From Terriglobales bacterium (lineage in GTDB: Bacteria; Acidobacteriota; Terriglobia; Bryobacterales; Bryobacteraceae): a stretch of 57,995 nucleotides of DNA. The notes below the pieces were generated by a model, which was not told where the DNA came from, searched no databases, and worked only from the letters and a program-made list of their open reading frames with translations. The number at the start of each line of letters is the position of its first letter. Positions within the stretch are counted from its first letter, which is position 1. Shown piece after piece: positions 9,358-18,619 of the stretch. The stretch is from positions 1-57,995 of the forward strand of contig JAIXQP010000001.1 of the NCBI GenBank assembly GCA_027485675.1, given 5' to 3'. Made by a program: the position numbers and the translations under genes.

Positions 9358-9373
9358 TGTTTCACGTGGAACG
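9358..9373. promoter_or_regulatory. parS centromere site 2
   Basis: TGTTTCACGTGGAACG, one step away from the perfect palindrome and matching the B. subtilis-type consensus TGTTNCACGTGAAACA closely. It begins 27 bp after site 1, placing both sites between mnmG and parA, probably overlapping the parA promoter or leader. Confidence 0.92.
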
Positions 9374-9412
9374 TTGCCCCGCGTGTTAGGATGTCTCCAG
9401 GAGCCCGAATCA

Positions 9413-10213
9413 TTGGCAAAAACGATTGCGATAGCCAATCAGAAGGGCGGAGTCGGGAAAACCACCACCGCCATCAATCTTGCGGCATCACTGGCCGCGA
9501 ATGAACTTAGAGTGCTACTCGTGGACGCCGATCCCCAGGGCAACTCCACCACCGGCCTCGGCATAGCGAAAGATCCGGACAACTTTGTAACCCTCTACCA
9601 TGTCCTCGTCGGCGACAAGCCCGCAGCCGAGGCCATCGTCGCCACCGAATGCGAAGGGTTGGAACTCCTGCCCGGCGACCGCAACCTCGTCGGCGTCAAT
9701 CTCGAACTCGTCAACCGGCCTAACCGCGAACTCTGCCTCCGTACGGCCCTCGAATCTGTACAGGACCGCTTCGACTACATTCTCATCGACTGCCCCCCGG
9801 CCCTCGACCTCCTCACCCTCAACGCCCTCGTCGCCGCCAATTCCGTCCTCATCCCTATCCAGTGCGAATTCTTCGCCCTCGAAGGCATCTCCCAGTTGAT
9901 GGACACCGTCGAAGGCATCAAAGAGTCCTTCTCGCACAACCTGAAGACCGAAGGCATCCTGCTCACCATGTACGACGACCGGACCAACCTCACCCGGCAA
10001 GTGGCCCAGGACCTGAAAGAGTTCTTCCAGGACGAAGTATTCAAAACCGTCATCCCCCGCAGCGTCCGCCTCGCCGAAGCCCCCAGCCACGGCAAACCCA
10101 TCCTGCTCTACGACATTCGCTCCAAAGGCGCCGAATGCTACATCCAACTCGCGAAGGAGATCCTGGCCAATGACCAACGCGCCAGACAACAGCTCACGCA
10201 AAGCGCTGGGTAA
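9413..10213 (+). CDS. parA: Chromosome partitioning ATPase ParA (Soj)
   Basis: Walker-type partition ATPase that works with ParB-parS to segregate origin regions. The deviant Walker [10 protein letters not shown] follows immediately on AKTIAIANQ, then [13 protein letters not shown], the Walker B region [18 protein letters not shown], and a C-terminal block with [17 protein letters not shown] placed the start at TTG 9413, giving [13 protein letters not shown], because AGGAG sits a standard distance upstream and the N-terminus then matches Soj proteins. An in-frame TTG at 9374 would add 13 unconserved residues and abut parS site 2. It overlaps parB by 44 bp. Confidence 0.95.
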   Translation: MAKTIAIANQKGGVGKTTTAINLAASLAANELRVLLVDADPQGNSTTGLGIAKDPDNFVTLYHVLVGDKPAAEAIVATECEGLELLPGDRNLVGVNLELVNRPNRELCLRTALESVQDRFDYILIDCPPALDLLTLNALVAANSVLIPIQCEFFALEGISQLMDTVEGIKESFSHNLKTEGILLTMYDDRTNLTRQVAQDLKEFFQDEVFKTVIPRSVRLAEAPSHGKPILLYDIRSKGAECYIQLAKEILANDQRARQQLTQSAG

Positions 10214-11090
10214 GGGACTTTCCTCCCTCCTCCCCAGCCGCGCCGCCGCCGCCGCCCCCGCGCCCGCACCGGCGCCCGCTGCCCCGGTCGAGCCCCCAGC
10301 CGTCAACAAGCTGCCGATCGATCAGATCGAGCCCAACCCCAACCAGCCCCGCACGGTCTTCGATCCGGCCCGCCTCCAGGAACTCGCCGCCTCCATTCAG
10401 GCTAACGGCATTATCCAGCCGCTCATCGTCCGTAAGATCGGCGACAAGTACCACCTCATCGCCGGCGAACGCCGCTGGCGCGCCTCCCGCCTGGCCGGAC
10501 TCAAAGAGGTCCCCATCGTCATCGCCAATATCCATGACGACCGCCTCCTCGAAGTAGCCCTCATCGAAAACATCCAGCGCGAAGACCTCAACCCCATTGA
10601 AGTCGCCGTCGCCTTTGAAAAGTTATCCGCCGACCTCGGCCTCAGCCACGAAGAGATCGGCAAACGCACCGGTAAGGATCGCACCACCATCACCAACATG
10701 CTGCGGCTCCTCCGGCTCCCTGGGGAAGTGCAGCTCCTGCTTGCCGAAAAGCGCCTCTCCATGGGACACGCCCGGGCCATCCTCGGTCTCCCCACCGAAG
10801 AGCTGCAGCGCGAGGTAGCCGAAAAGGCCGCCGCCCAGGGTCTCTCCGTTCGTCAGGTCGAGCAGCTGGTCCAAAACTTGACCAAGGCTCCCGAAGCGAA
10901 AAAAGCCGAGGAACCGCCGCCCGTCGACCCCAACGTCAAAGCGGCCATCAGTGAACTGGAAGCCTCACTCGGAACCCGCGTCCGCATTCTCGAAAAAACA
11001 CCCGGCAAAGGGAAAATCGAAATCGACTACCATTCGCAGGATGACCTGGACCGGATCTACGCCGTCATCACAGGAGAAAGCTTCGACTGA
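10170..11090 (+). CDS. parB: Chromosome partitioning CTPase/DNA-binding protein ParB (Spo0J)
   Basis: Binds parS and spreads as a CTP-dependent clamp. The N-terminal [13 protein letters not shown] (ParA-interaction motif) is followed by an Ala/Pro-rich linker, the N-terminal domain with [27 protein letters not shown] (CTP-binding region), [12 protein letters not shown], a helix-turn-helix with [24 protein letters not shown] (parS binding), and a C-terminal dimerisation part ending [13 protein letters not shown]. Length of 306 residues is normal. Its start lies inside parA in another frame, implying translational coupling. The two parS sites are just upstream of parA. Confidence 0.96.
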   Translation: MTNAPDNSSRKALGKGLSSLLPSRAAAAAPAPAPAPAAPVEPPAVNKLPIDQIEPNPNQPRTVFDPARLQELAASIQANGIIQPLIVRKIGDKYHLIAGERRWRASRLAGLKEVPIVIANIHDDRLLEVALIENIQREDLNPIEVAVAFEKLSADLGLSHEEIGKRTGKDRTTITNMLRLLRLPGEVQLLLAEKRLSMGHARAILGLPTEELQREVAEKAAAQGLSVRQVEQLVQNLTKAPEAKKAEEPPPVDPNVKAAISELEASLGTRVRILEKTPGKGKIEIDYHSQDDLDRIYAVITGESFD

Positions 11091-11096
11091 GGAATT

Positions 11097-11173
11097 TGGT
11101 GCCGCCGGTAGGACTCGAACCTACGACCTACGGATTATGAGACCGTCGCTCTAACCACCTGAGCTACAGCGGC
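11097..11173 (-). tRNA. tRNA-Met(CAT), elongator type
   Basis: On the minus strand: acceptor GCCGCTG pairing with CGGCGGC (one T-G pair), D-arm GCTC...GAGC, anticodon loop CTCATAA with anticodon CAT, T-loop GGTTCGAGTCC, discriminator A and encoded CCA. G1-C72 is paired, so it is not the initiator. A lysidine-modified tRNA-Ile2 also reads CAT in the gene and is not excluded. It lies opposite to and 6 bp from the end of parB. Confidence 0.92.
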
Positions 11174-11230
11174 ATTCCTTCCTAGCGTAGAAAACCGGCA
11201 GGCTAATGTCAATAGACCCTCGCCCTAAAA

Positions 11231-11242
11231 TGCTATATAGCA
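11231..11242. promoter_or_regulatory. 12-bp palindrome upstream of the Wzt-type ATPase gene
   Basis: TGCTATATAGCA is a perfect palindrome ending 4 bases before the ATG at 11247. Its TATATAG core could be a -10 element or an operator. No convincing -35 was seen. Confidence 0.35.
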
Positions 11243-11246
11243 ACTC

Positions 11247-12551
11247 ATGAACGTGATTGATTTTCAAGGGGTTTCCAAGAGCTACCCTATCTATGAAACG
11301 CCCGGCCAGCGATTGAAAGAGTTGGCCACGTTTAATCGCGTCTCCTTCCACCGCGACTTTTGGGCCCTCCGGGACATCTCCTTCTCCGTCAAACGCGGCG
11401 AAACCTTCTGCGTCATCGGCGAAAACGGCTCCGGCAAGTCCACCCTCCTGCAAATCATCGCTGGCATCCTGCAGCCCAGCTCCGGCAAGGCAGCCGTCGA
11501 AGGCCGTGTCTCCGCCCTGCTCGAACTCGGCTCCGGCTTCAACCCGGAATTTTCCGGGAAAGAAAACGTCTATCTCAACGCCGCCATCCTCGGCCTCACC
11601 ACCGCTCAGATCGACGCCCGCTACGCCGAAATCGAAGCCTTCGCCGAAATCGGCGACTTCATCAACCAGCCCGTCAAAACCTATTCGAGCGGCATGGCCG
11701 TCCGCCTCGCCTTCTCCGTCGCCATCCATGTCGACCCCGATATCCTCCTCGTCGACGAGGCCCTCGCCGTCGGCGACATCTACTTCCGGCAGCGCTGCAT
11801 GCGCAAAGTCCACGAACTCCGCCAGAAAGGCGTGACGATCCTCTTCGTCTCCCACGCCATCGGCGACGTGAAGGCCGTCGGCGACCGCACCATGTGGCTC
11901 GACAACGGCACCATCCGCGCCATCGGCGAAACCGAGAACGTGGTTTCGCAATATCTCGCCTACATGGTCGAGAAGGATTCGCGCTTCCTCGAACTCGGCC
12001 CCCGCGCCCAAGAGAAGCCCACGGCCGCCAACGTCGCCCCGCAAGTCATTGAATCTATTCCGAATATTGACCATCGCTACGGCGATGGCCGCGCCGAAAT
12101 CGTCGGCATCGCCGTCCTCGACGACAACGGCCGGAAGCTCCACCTGCTCGAACCCGGCAAGCCGGTCGTCATCCGCATCAGCGCCCGCGCCAAGGAAGCC
12201 GTCATGAACCCCAACATCGGCTTCATGATGCGCAACCACCTCGGGGTCGATTTCGCCGGCACCAATACTCTCCGCGAAGGCCACCAACTGGCCGAACTCT
12301 GGCCCGGCGACACCGTCACCGTCGATTTCCATTTGACCCTGCCGGAGCTCTACCCCGCCTCGTTCTCCTTCTCGCCCGCCATCGCCGACGGCAACCTGGC
12401 GCACTACAAGATGTGCGACTGGATCGACAACGCCCTCACGCTCCAAATGGGCCACGGCGAAGGCCAGATCTACGGCTACCTGCACATCCCCTGCAAGGTT
12501 GAAGTCAATTCCCGCCTCGGCCCCAAGGAGGCCGTCCCGCATGAGCGCTGA
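11247..12551 (+). CDS. wzt: Polysaccharide ABC transporter ATP-binding protein, Wzt/TagH type with carbohydrate-binding C-terminal domain
   Basis: Energises export of undecaprenyl-linked O-antigen-like glycans across the inner membrane. The nucleotide-binding domain has Walker A GENGSGKST (58-66), the long N-terminal extension typical of Wzt/TagH, signature YSSGM (146-150), Walker B ILLVDE (166-171) and the SH switch (202-203). Residues from about 280 to 425 resemble the Wzt C-terminal beta-sandwich that recognises glycan ends. No Wzm/TagG permease gene lies nearby. The stop overlaps the next gene's start by 11 bp, and a methyltransferase follows, as in O-antigen systems in which terminal methylation controls chain length. 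Confidence 0.9.
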   Translation: MNVIDFQGVSKSYPIYETPGQRLKELATFNRVSFHRDFWALRDISFSVKRGETFCVIGENGSGKSTLLQIIAGILQPSSGKAAVEGRVSALLELGSGFNPEFSGKENVYLNAAILGLTTAQIDARYAEIEAFAEIGDFINQPVKTYSSGMAVRLAFSVAIHVDPDILLVDEALAVGDIYFRQRCMRKVHELRQKGVTILFVSHAIGDVKAVGDRTMWLDNGTIRAIGETENVVSQYLAYMVEKDSRFLELGPRAQEKPTAANVAPQVIESIPNIDHRYGDGRAEIVGIAVLDDNGRKLHLLEPGKPVVIRISARAKEAVMNPNIGFMMRNHLGVDFAGTNTLREGHQLAELWPGDTVTVDFHLTLPELYPASFSFSPAIADGNLAHYKMCDWIDNALTLQMGHGEGQIYGYLHIPCKVEVNSRLGPKEAVPHER

Positions 12552-13785
12552 GTTCACCGGCGAACGCGTCATCCCCGGCCTGGTCGATGTCGACCTGTGG
12601 AACGAGCACTTCTCCCGCTACACCTTCGCCGCCCGCCTGGCGCGCCGCAAGCGGGTTCTCGATGTCGGTTGCGGCGCCGGCTACGGCACGCACGAACTCG
12701 CGCTCACCGCTCTCGCCGCCACCGGCGTTGACGTCAGCGAAGATGCCGTGGGCTACGCCCGCGAACACTACCGCCGGGACAATCTCCGCTACGAACTCGG
12801 CTCCGCCACCGAACTTCCCTTCCCCGACGCGACCTTCGATCTCGTCGTCGCCTTTGAAGTCATCGAGCATCTCGAAGAGTGGTCCAAGCTGCTCACGGAG
12901 GCCCGCCGCGTCCTCGCCCCCGGCGGCCAACTCGTCGTCTCGACGCCCAATAAGCTCTACTACGCCGAATCCCGCGAACAGTCCGGCCCCAATCCCTTCC
13001 ACACGCACGAATTCGAGATCGAGGAGTTCCGCGCCGCCCTGGCTGCCGTCTTCCCCCACGTCTCGATGTTCCTTGAAAACCACGCCGAAAGCATCATTTT
13101 TCAGCCCGAATCCGGCGCCGGCGGAGCCGAAGTGCGTCTCGAAGGCCGTTCCGGCGCCGCCGCCGAATCCCACTTTTTCCTCGCCGTCTGCGCCAACGAG
13201 ATGCAAACCGGCGCGCCGGCCTATCTCTACGTTCCCTCCTCCGCCAATGTCCTCCGCGAGCGCGAACGCCACATCCAACGGCTCACCGCCGAACTGGCGA
13301 CCAAGGACGCCTGGCTGCAGAAAGAGCAGACCGCGCATCAGGAGCTGCTCCGCGTCCACGATCAAACCGTCGCCGAACTGAAGGCCTCCAACACGTGGGC
13401 CCAAACCACCAACGAAAGCCTGCAAGCTTCGCAGCAGCGCGTGGCCGAACTACAGGACGAAGTAAAGCGAGAACAGGCCGCCGCCGCCGAAGTCGTCGCG
13501 GCTTACGAAGCGGAACTCAAGCGCCTCGAAACCGAAAAGGCCGAAGCGATTGCCTGGGCGGAAAGCAAGGATCAGGAGTGGAGCGCGGCGGTCGCCTCGG
13601 CCCACGCCGAACTGCAGCGCTGCCTCGAAAAACTGCACGAATCCGAAGCGTTGGTGGAAGAACGGACGCTCTGGGCCCAAGGTCTGGACCGCGAAATCGT
13701 CGCCCTGCGCGAACAACTCGCCGCCGTCGGCGCCTCAAAGTGGATCCGGCTCGGCCGGCGCCTGGGGGTCGGGCCGACCGTCTAA
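12541..13785 (+). CDS. Class I SAM-dependent methyltransferase with C-terminal coiled coil
   Basis: 414 residues from ATG 12541, chosen because AAGGAGG lies 8 bases upstream. The N-terminal part has motif I VLDVGCGAGYG (39-49), an acidic residue after the second strand (TGVDVSEDA) and FDLVVAFEVIEHLEEW, a Methyltransf_11/25-type SAM fold. Residues of about 235-400 are rich in Glu, Lys and Ala with heptad spacing and look like a long coiled coil, as in WbdD-type chain terminators that act as molecular rulers. The substrate is unknown, but its position between a Wzt ATPase and glycosyltransferases suggests glycan methylation. It ends 3 bases before the next gene. Confidence 0.87.
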   Translation: MSAEFTGERVIPGLVDVDLWNEHFSRYTFAARLARRKRVLDVGCGAGYGTHELALTALAATGVDVSEDAVGYAREHYRRDNLRYELGSATELPFPDATFDLVVAFEVIEHLEEWSKLLTEARRVLAPGGQLVVSTPNKLYYAESREQSGPNPFHTHEFEIEEFRAALAAVFPHVSMFLENHAESIIFQPESGAGGAEVRLEGRSGAAAESHFFLAVCANEMQTGAPAYLYVPSSANVLRERERHIQRLTAELATKDAWLQKEQTAHQELLRVHDQTVAELKASNTWAQTTNESLQASQQRVAELQDEVKREQAAAAEVVAAYEAELKRLETEKAEAIAWAESKDQEWSAAVASAHAELQRCLEKLHESEALVEERTLWAQGLDREIVALREQLAAVGASKWIRLGRRLGVGPTV

Positions 13786-13788
13786 GCG

Positions 13789-16116
13789 ATGGGTTTCTGG
13801 CAGCGCCTCGGGCGCAATCTTCCTCTGCTGGCCGTCTCCCCGGCGCTCATCGGCATCCCTGCCGTCGCCCTGGCGTGTACCGACCTCTGGCTGCGCCTCC
13901 GCGGCCGCAAACCGCTGCCCCCGGACACGCGGCCGGACACGAGCGCCGCCAGCATCGTCATCCCCAACTGGAACGGCCGCGACCTCCTCGAAAAGTATCT
14001 GCCCAGCGTCCTCGCCGCCGCCGGGCCGAACGATGAGATCATCGTCGTCGACGACGCCAGCACCGATGACTCGGCCGACTTCGTGGCCCAACGCTTCCCC
14101 ACCGTCCGCGTCATTCGCAATCAAGCGAACCTCGGTTTCGGGGGCGGCTCCAACGCCGGCTTCCGCGCCGCGAAGAACGACATCGTCGTCCTGCTCAATT
14201 CCGACATGCGCGTCGAGCCCGATTTTCTCCCTCCGCTCCTCGCCGGATTCACCGACGAGACGGTCTTCGCCGTCTCCTGCCAGATCTTCTTCAGCGATCC
14301 GAACAAGGTCCGCGAAGAGACCGGCCTCACGCAGGCCTGGTGGGAGAATGGCGGCCTCCGCGTGCGCCACCGCATTGATGAAAAGGTAGACCGGCTCTTC
14401 CCCTGCTTCTACGGCGGCGGCGGCTCCTGTGCCTTTGACCGCCGAAAGTTCCTCGAGCTCGGCGGCTTCGATGAACTGCTGAAGCCCTTCTACCTCGAAG
14501 ACACCGACCTCGGCATGATGGCCTGGAAGCGGGGCTGGAAGGTGCTCTATCAACCGGCCAGCCGCGTCTTCCACGAACATCGCGGCACCATCGGCAAGAA
14601 GTTTTCGGACGAGTACATCCAGTCCATCCTCAAGAAAAACTTCCTGCTCTTCTGCTGGAAGAACATCCATGAAAGCCGCCGCCTCTTCGGCCATCTCGCC
14701 TACGCCTGGGCCGGCGCCATTCTCAGCGTCCTCTTCGGCGACGCCTTCGAACGGCCCAATCCGTTAGCCCTCTGGCGCGCCTTCCTCCAACTGCCGGAAG
14801 CCATCCGCGCCCGCGCTCGCGCGTTCGATCTGGCCGCCGTCTCCGATACCGAAGCCTTCCTCCGTCCCCTGCCCGGCTACTTCCTCGACCGGTTCGAGAA
14901 GCTCGAAAAGGACCCCGCGCAGCCGCGAACGCTCTTCCTCTCGCCCTATCCCATCCTCCCTCCCATCCACGGCGGCGCCGTGTTCATGTCACAGACGCTC
15001 GCCGAACTCGTCAAGCACGTGCCGGTGCATCTTATCGTCCTGCTCGACGAAGAGTGGCAGCGCGAAGCCCACGCCCCCTTCGCCGAAACCTGCGCCACCA
15101 CCGAGTATTTCGTCCGCATGGAAGGCCGCCCCAAAGGCTTCGGCTCGCTCACGCCCTACGCCGTCCGCGAGTTCGCCAACGACGATCTCCGCTGGGCCAT
15201 CCATCGCACCATCCTGCTCCACCGCATCGACGTCCTGCAGATCGAATATACGAATATGGGCCAATATGCGGAGGAATTTGGCCAAATCGTCAACATCCTC
15301 TTCGAACACGACGTCTATTTCCAATCCATCGGCCGCGCTCTCGCTAAGCCCGGCAATCCGCTCGGTAAGATCCCGGCGGCCTACGAATATCTCCGCGCTC
15401 TGCGCTATGAACTCACCATGCTCCCGCACATGGACCGCATCCAGATGTGCAGCCGCGCCAACGAATCCTACCTCGCCGAGTTTGCCCCGGAGCTGCGCCC
15501 GAAGATGCAGTCCGGCCTAAGGGCTGGTATCGATACGACACGGTATCGTTACGAAACAACCGGCCGCGAACCCGACACCCTGCTCTTCTTGGGTTCGTTT
15601 CGTCATATCCCCAATCGCGAGGCGCTCACCTGGTTCCTCCAGCACGCCTGGCCGCTGATCGCCGGCGGCCGCCCCGGCGTCAAACTCGTCATCATCGGCA
15701 GCGACCCGCCGCCGCGCCACTCTCTGCCCAACGTCGGCGACATCGAACTCATCGGCTACGTCGATGATGTCCGCGACGCCCTCGCCCGCTATGCCGTCTT
15801 CATCTGCCCGATTCTCACCGGCTCCGGCGTCCGCGTAAAGCTCCTCGAAGCCTACGCCGCCGGCATCCCCGTCGTCTCCACCACCGTCGGCGCCGAAGGC
15901 CTCGCCGACCGCGACGGCGACACCTGCGCCCTCGCCGATACGCCCGCCGCCTTCGCCGAACGAACGCTCGCCCTGCTCGCCGACCCCGCCTACGCCGCGG
16001 CCCTTGCCGAGCGTGCCCGCGCCGAAGTCGTCAACCACTGGGACATGGCCACCATCACCCGCCAACTCGCCGATAGCTACCGCGAGGCGGTCCGCGAAAA
16101 GCGCAGTATCCTGTAG
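13789..16116 (+). CDS. Two-domain glycosyltransferase (GT2 followed by GT4-like)
   Basis: A 775-residue fusion. After a hydrophobic N-terminal stretch, residues of about 50-330 form a GT2 domain: SIVIPNWNGRDLL, EIIVVDDASTDDS, NLGFGGGSNAGF, LLNSDMRVEPD (DxD-like) and YLEDTDLGMMAWKRGW. From about residue 375 a GT4-type GT-B fold begins with TLFLSPYPILPPIHGGA and ends with LIGYVDDVRDALARYAVFI and GVRVKLLEAYAAGIPVVST, the nucleotide-sugar binding region. Both activities probably add successive sugars to one surface glycan. It sits downstream of the methyltransferase and 5 bases before the sialidase-like gene, so the polysaccharide and glycan-degradation genes may share a transcript. Confidence 0.9.
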   Translation: MGFWQRLGRNLPLLAVSPALIGIPAVALACTDLWLRLRGRKPLPPDTRPDTSAASIVIPNWNGRDLLEKYLPSVLAAAGPNDEIIVVDDASTDDSADFVAQRFPTVRVIRNQANLGFGGGSNAGFRAAKNDIVVLLNSDMRVEPDFLPPLLAGFTDETVFAVSCQIFFSDPNKVREETGLTQAWWENGGLRVRHRIDEKVDRLFPCFYGGGGSCAFDRRKFLELGGFDELLKPFYLEDTDLGMMAWKRGWKVLYQPASRVFHEHRGTIGKKFSDEYIQSILKKNFLLFCWKNIHESRRLFGHLAYAWAGAILSVLFGDAFERPNPLALWRAFLQLPEAIRARARAFDLAAVSDTEAFLRPLPGYFLDRFEKLEKDPAQPRTLFLSPYPILPPIHGGAVFMSQTLAELVKHVPVHLIVLLDEEWQREAHAPFAETCATTEYFVRMEGRPKGFGSLTPYAVREFANDDLRWAIHRTILLHRIDVLQIEYTNMGQYAEEFGQIVNILFEHDVYFQSIGRALAKPGNPLGKIPAAYEYLRALRYELTMLPHMDRIQMCSRANESYLAEFAPELRPKMQSGLRAGIDTTRYRYETTGREPDTLLFLGSFRHIPNREALTWFLQHAWPLIAGGRPGVKLVIIGSDPPPRHSLPNVGDIELIGYVDDVRDALARYAVFICPILTGSGVRVKLLEAYAAGIPVVSTTVGAEGLADRDGDTCALADTPAAFAERTLALLADPAYAAALAERARAEVVNHWDMATITRQLADSYREAVREKRSIL

Positions 16117-16121
16117 TTCAA

Positions 16122-18611
16122 ATGTTCCGCAGTTTGCTCGGTCTTTTCGCGGCAAGCCTCTTGCCCGCGGCCCCGCTGTTCGAAAAAGCGGACGTCTTCT
16201 CTGCCGGCGATGCCGGCTACGCGCTCTATCGCATCCCCGGCCTCACGGTCACCAACCAAGGCTCCGTCCTCGCCTACGCCGAAGCCCGCCAAGGCAAACG
16301 CGGCGATTGGGGCACCATCGATATCGTCCTCCGCCGCTCCACTGATGGCGGCAAGACGTGGTCGCCCCAACGCATCGTGGCCGCCGTCCCCGGCCCCAAA
16401 ACCAAGAACCCCGTCGCCCTCGCGCAGAACCTCGCGACCCCCGGCGAAGTCACCTACAACAACCCCGTCGCCATGCCCGGCAAGGCCCGTGGCACCGTGC
16501 ATCTCGTCTTCTGCCTCGAGTACATGCGCGCCTTCCATATCCAGTCCAACGACGACGGCGTCACCTGGTCCACTCCCCGCGAAATCACCAGCACCTTCGA
16601 AGGCTTCCGCCCCCGCTACGACTGGAAGGTCCTCGCCACTGGCCCCGGCCACGGCATCCGCCTCAGCACCGGCCGCCTGCTGATCCCTGTCTGGATCTCC
16701 ACCGGCACCGGCGGCCACGCCCATCGGCCTTCCGTCGCTGCCACCATCTACTCCGACGACGACGGCGCCACCTGGAAGGCCGGCGACATCGCCCTGCCGA
16801 ACGAAGGCGAATGGAAGATCCCCAACGAAACCGCCGCCGTTGAACTCTCCGATGGCCGCGTCCTCCTCAACGCCCGCTCGGAATCCGCCGCCCGCCGACG
16901 CCTGCTCGCCTCGAGCCCCGACGGCGCCACCCAATGGACCCGCCCCGCCTTCCACCCGCAGCTGCACGAACCCATCTGCCAGGGCTCCATGGCCCGCCTT
17001 TCTACGAAACGAAGCCACGGCCGCGACCGCCTCCTCTTCTCGAACCCCGATAGCGAAACCCGCGACCGCCGCAACGTCACCGTCCAGCTCAGCTACGACG
17101 AAAGCCAAACCTGGCCCATCAAACGCACCATCGAAGCCGGCCCCTCCGGCTACAGCGACCTCGCCGTTCTCCCGAGTGGCGACATCCTGCTCCTCTACGA
17201 ACGCACCGGAACCCTCGCCCTCGCCCGCTTCAATCTCGAATGGCTCAGCGAAGGTAAGGACTCGCTCGTCACGCTCAACGAAACCGCCGACGGCTACCGC
17301 GGCATCTGGTATTTCAATCAACCGTCCAACGACGAATACGTCTACAAGTACAGCGGCGGCTTCGCCACCTATCCGCAGCAGCAATCGCCCATCGCCATCT
17401 ACGCCCCGGCTGCCCACAAAACCTTCTTCGTCTACGGCGGCGCCACCAATGCCGCGAAGCCCGACCTGCTCCACATGGTCTCCTACTTCGACCATCGCAC
17501 CGGCACCGTCCCCCGCCCCACCGTCCTGCTGAACAAGCACACCGACGATGCCCACGATAACCCCGTGCTCTCGATCGACGACGCCGGCCACCTCTGGGTC
17601 TTCTCGAACTCCCACGGCGTCAATCGCCCCTCCTACATTCACCGCAGCAAGAAGCCCTACGACATCCGCGACTTCGAACTCGTCTACACCGGCAACTTCT
17701 CCTACGGCCACATCTGGCATCAGCCCAACGACGGCTTCCTGTTCCTGCACACGCTCTACGAGCGCGGAGGCCGCAGCTCCTATACGATGTCCAGCGCCGA
17801 TGGCCAGCAGTGGACCAAACCCACTCTCCTCTCCCGCATCGAACTCGGCCACTACCAGATCACCGCCCACGCCGGCCGCCGCACCGCCGCGGTCTTCAAC
17901 TTCCATCCCGACCCCGCCGGCCTCAACGCTCGCACCAACCTCTACTACATGGAGACCCGGGACCACGGCAAAACCTGGCAAACCATCACCGGACAGCCGC
18001 TCTCTCTCCCGCTCACGAACGCCGCCAACCCCGCCCTCGTCCACAACTATCAGGCCGAAAAGAAGGTCGTCTATCTCAAGAGCGTCACCTTCGATCAATC
18101 GCAGAACCCTGTGCTTCTCTACCTCACCGCCAACGGCTACGAGTCCGGCCCCAAGCACGGCCTCCGCCAATGGCACACCGCCCGCTGGACCGGCGCCGAG
18201 TGGCAGATCCGCCCCGTCACCATGAGCGACCACAACTACGACTTCGGCGAACTCTCGATCGACGCCGACGGCGCCTGGCGCCTCATTGCCCCCACCGACC
18301 CCGGCGCCCGGCCCTACACCACCGGCGGCGACATGGTCCTCTGGTCCAGCCGCGATCAAGGCGCCACCTGGAAACGCGTCCGCCGCCTCAACGCCGGAAC
18401 GGACCGCAACCACACCTACGCCAAGCGCCCCCTCAACGCCCATCCGGACTTCGCCGCCCTCTGGGCCGACGGTGACACGCTGAAACCCTCCGGCTCCCGG
18501 CTTTACTTCACCAATCGCGAAGGCACCGCCGTCTGGCAGCTGCCGGAGCAGATGACCGGCGAAACCGCCAAACCGAAGCGGGTAGCACGCCCGCCGCAAA
18601 CTGTGAAATGA
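16122..18611 (+). CDS. Secreted sialidase (GH33-like) fused to a BNR-4 propeller domain
   Basis: An 829-residue exported protein with a short signal peptide (about 1-16). The first half is a six-bladed sialidase-like propeller: YRIPGL (the Arg of the catalytic triad region), Asp boxes STDGGKTW, SNDDGVTW and SDDDGATW, then NETAAVELSDGRVLLNAR. From about residue 385 (ADGYRGIWYFNQPSNDEY) the second half looks like a BNR_4 domain (YPQQQSPIAIYAP, HDNPVLSIDDAGHLWVFSN, RPSYIHRS) with further Asp-box-like TRDHGKTW and SRDQGATW. BNR_4-type propellers occur in ulvan lyase-related proteins. It probably cleaves sialylated or other acidic glycans outside the cytoplasm; true substrate unknown. First gene of a probable four-gene operon. 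Confidence 0.87.
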   Translation: MFRSLLGLFAASLLPAAPLFEKADVFSAGDAGYALYRIPGLTVTNQGSVLAYAEARQGKRGDWGTIDIVLRRSTDGGKTWSPQRIVAAVPGPKTKNPVALAQNLATPGEVTYNNPVAMPGKARGTVHLVFCLEYMRAFHIQSNDDGVTWSTPREITSTFEGFRPRYDWKVLATGPGHGIRLSTGRLLIPVWISTGTGGHAHRPSVAATIYSDDDGATWKAGDIALPNEGEWKIPNETAAVELSDGRVLLNARSESAARRRLLASSPDGATQWTRPAFHPQLHEPICQGSMARLSTKRSHGRDRLLFSNPDSETRDRRNVTVQLSYDESQTWPIKRTIEAGPSGYSDLAVLPSGDILLLYERTGTLALARFNLEWLSEGKDSLVTLNETADGYRGIWYFNQPSNDEYVYKYSGGFATYPQQQSPIAIYAPAAHKTFFVYGGATNAAKPDLLHMVSYFDHRTGTVPRPTVLLNKHTDDAHDNPVLSIDDAGHLWVFSNSHGVNRPSYIHRSKKPYDIRDFELVYTGNFSYGHIWHQPNDGFLFLHTLYERGGRSSYTMSSADGQQWTKPTLLSRIELGHYQITAHAGRRTAAVFNFHPDPAGLNARTNLYYMETRDHGKTWQTITGQPLSLPLTNAANPALVHNYQAEKKVVYLKSVTFDQSQNPVLLYLTANGYESGPKHGLRQWHTARWTGAEWQIRPVTMSDHNYDFGELSIDADGAWRLIAPTDPGARPYTTGGDMVLWSSRDQGATWKRVRRLNAGTDRNHTYAKRPLNAHPDFAALWADGDTLKPSGSRLYFTNREGTAVWQLPEQMTGETAKPKRVARPPQTVK

Positions 18612-18619
18612 TCTAGGCC

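Noticed and set aside
9329-9412. DnaA-box cluster marking oriC next to the parS sites
   Set aside because: No TTATNCACA-like elements were seen; only parS sites are present.
10951-11154. Plus-strand open frame ending GRTRTYDLRIMRPSL
   Set aside because: Its C-terminus is read through the complement of tRNA-Met; no independent gene evidence.
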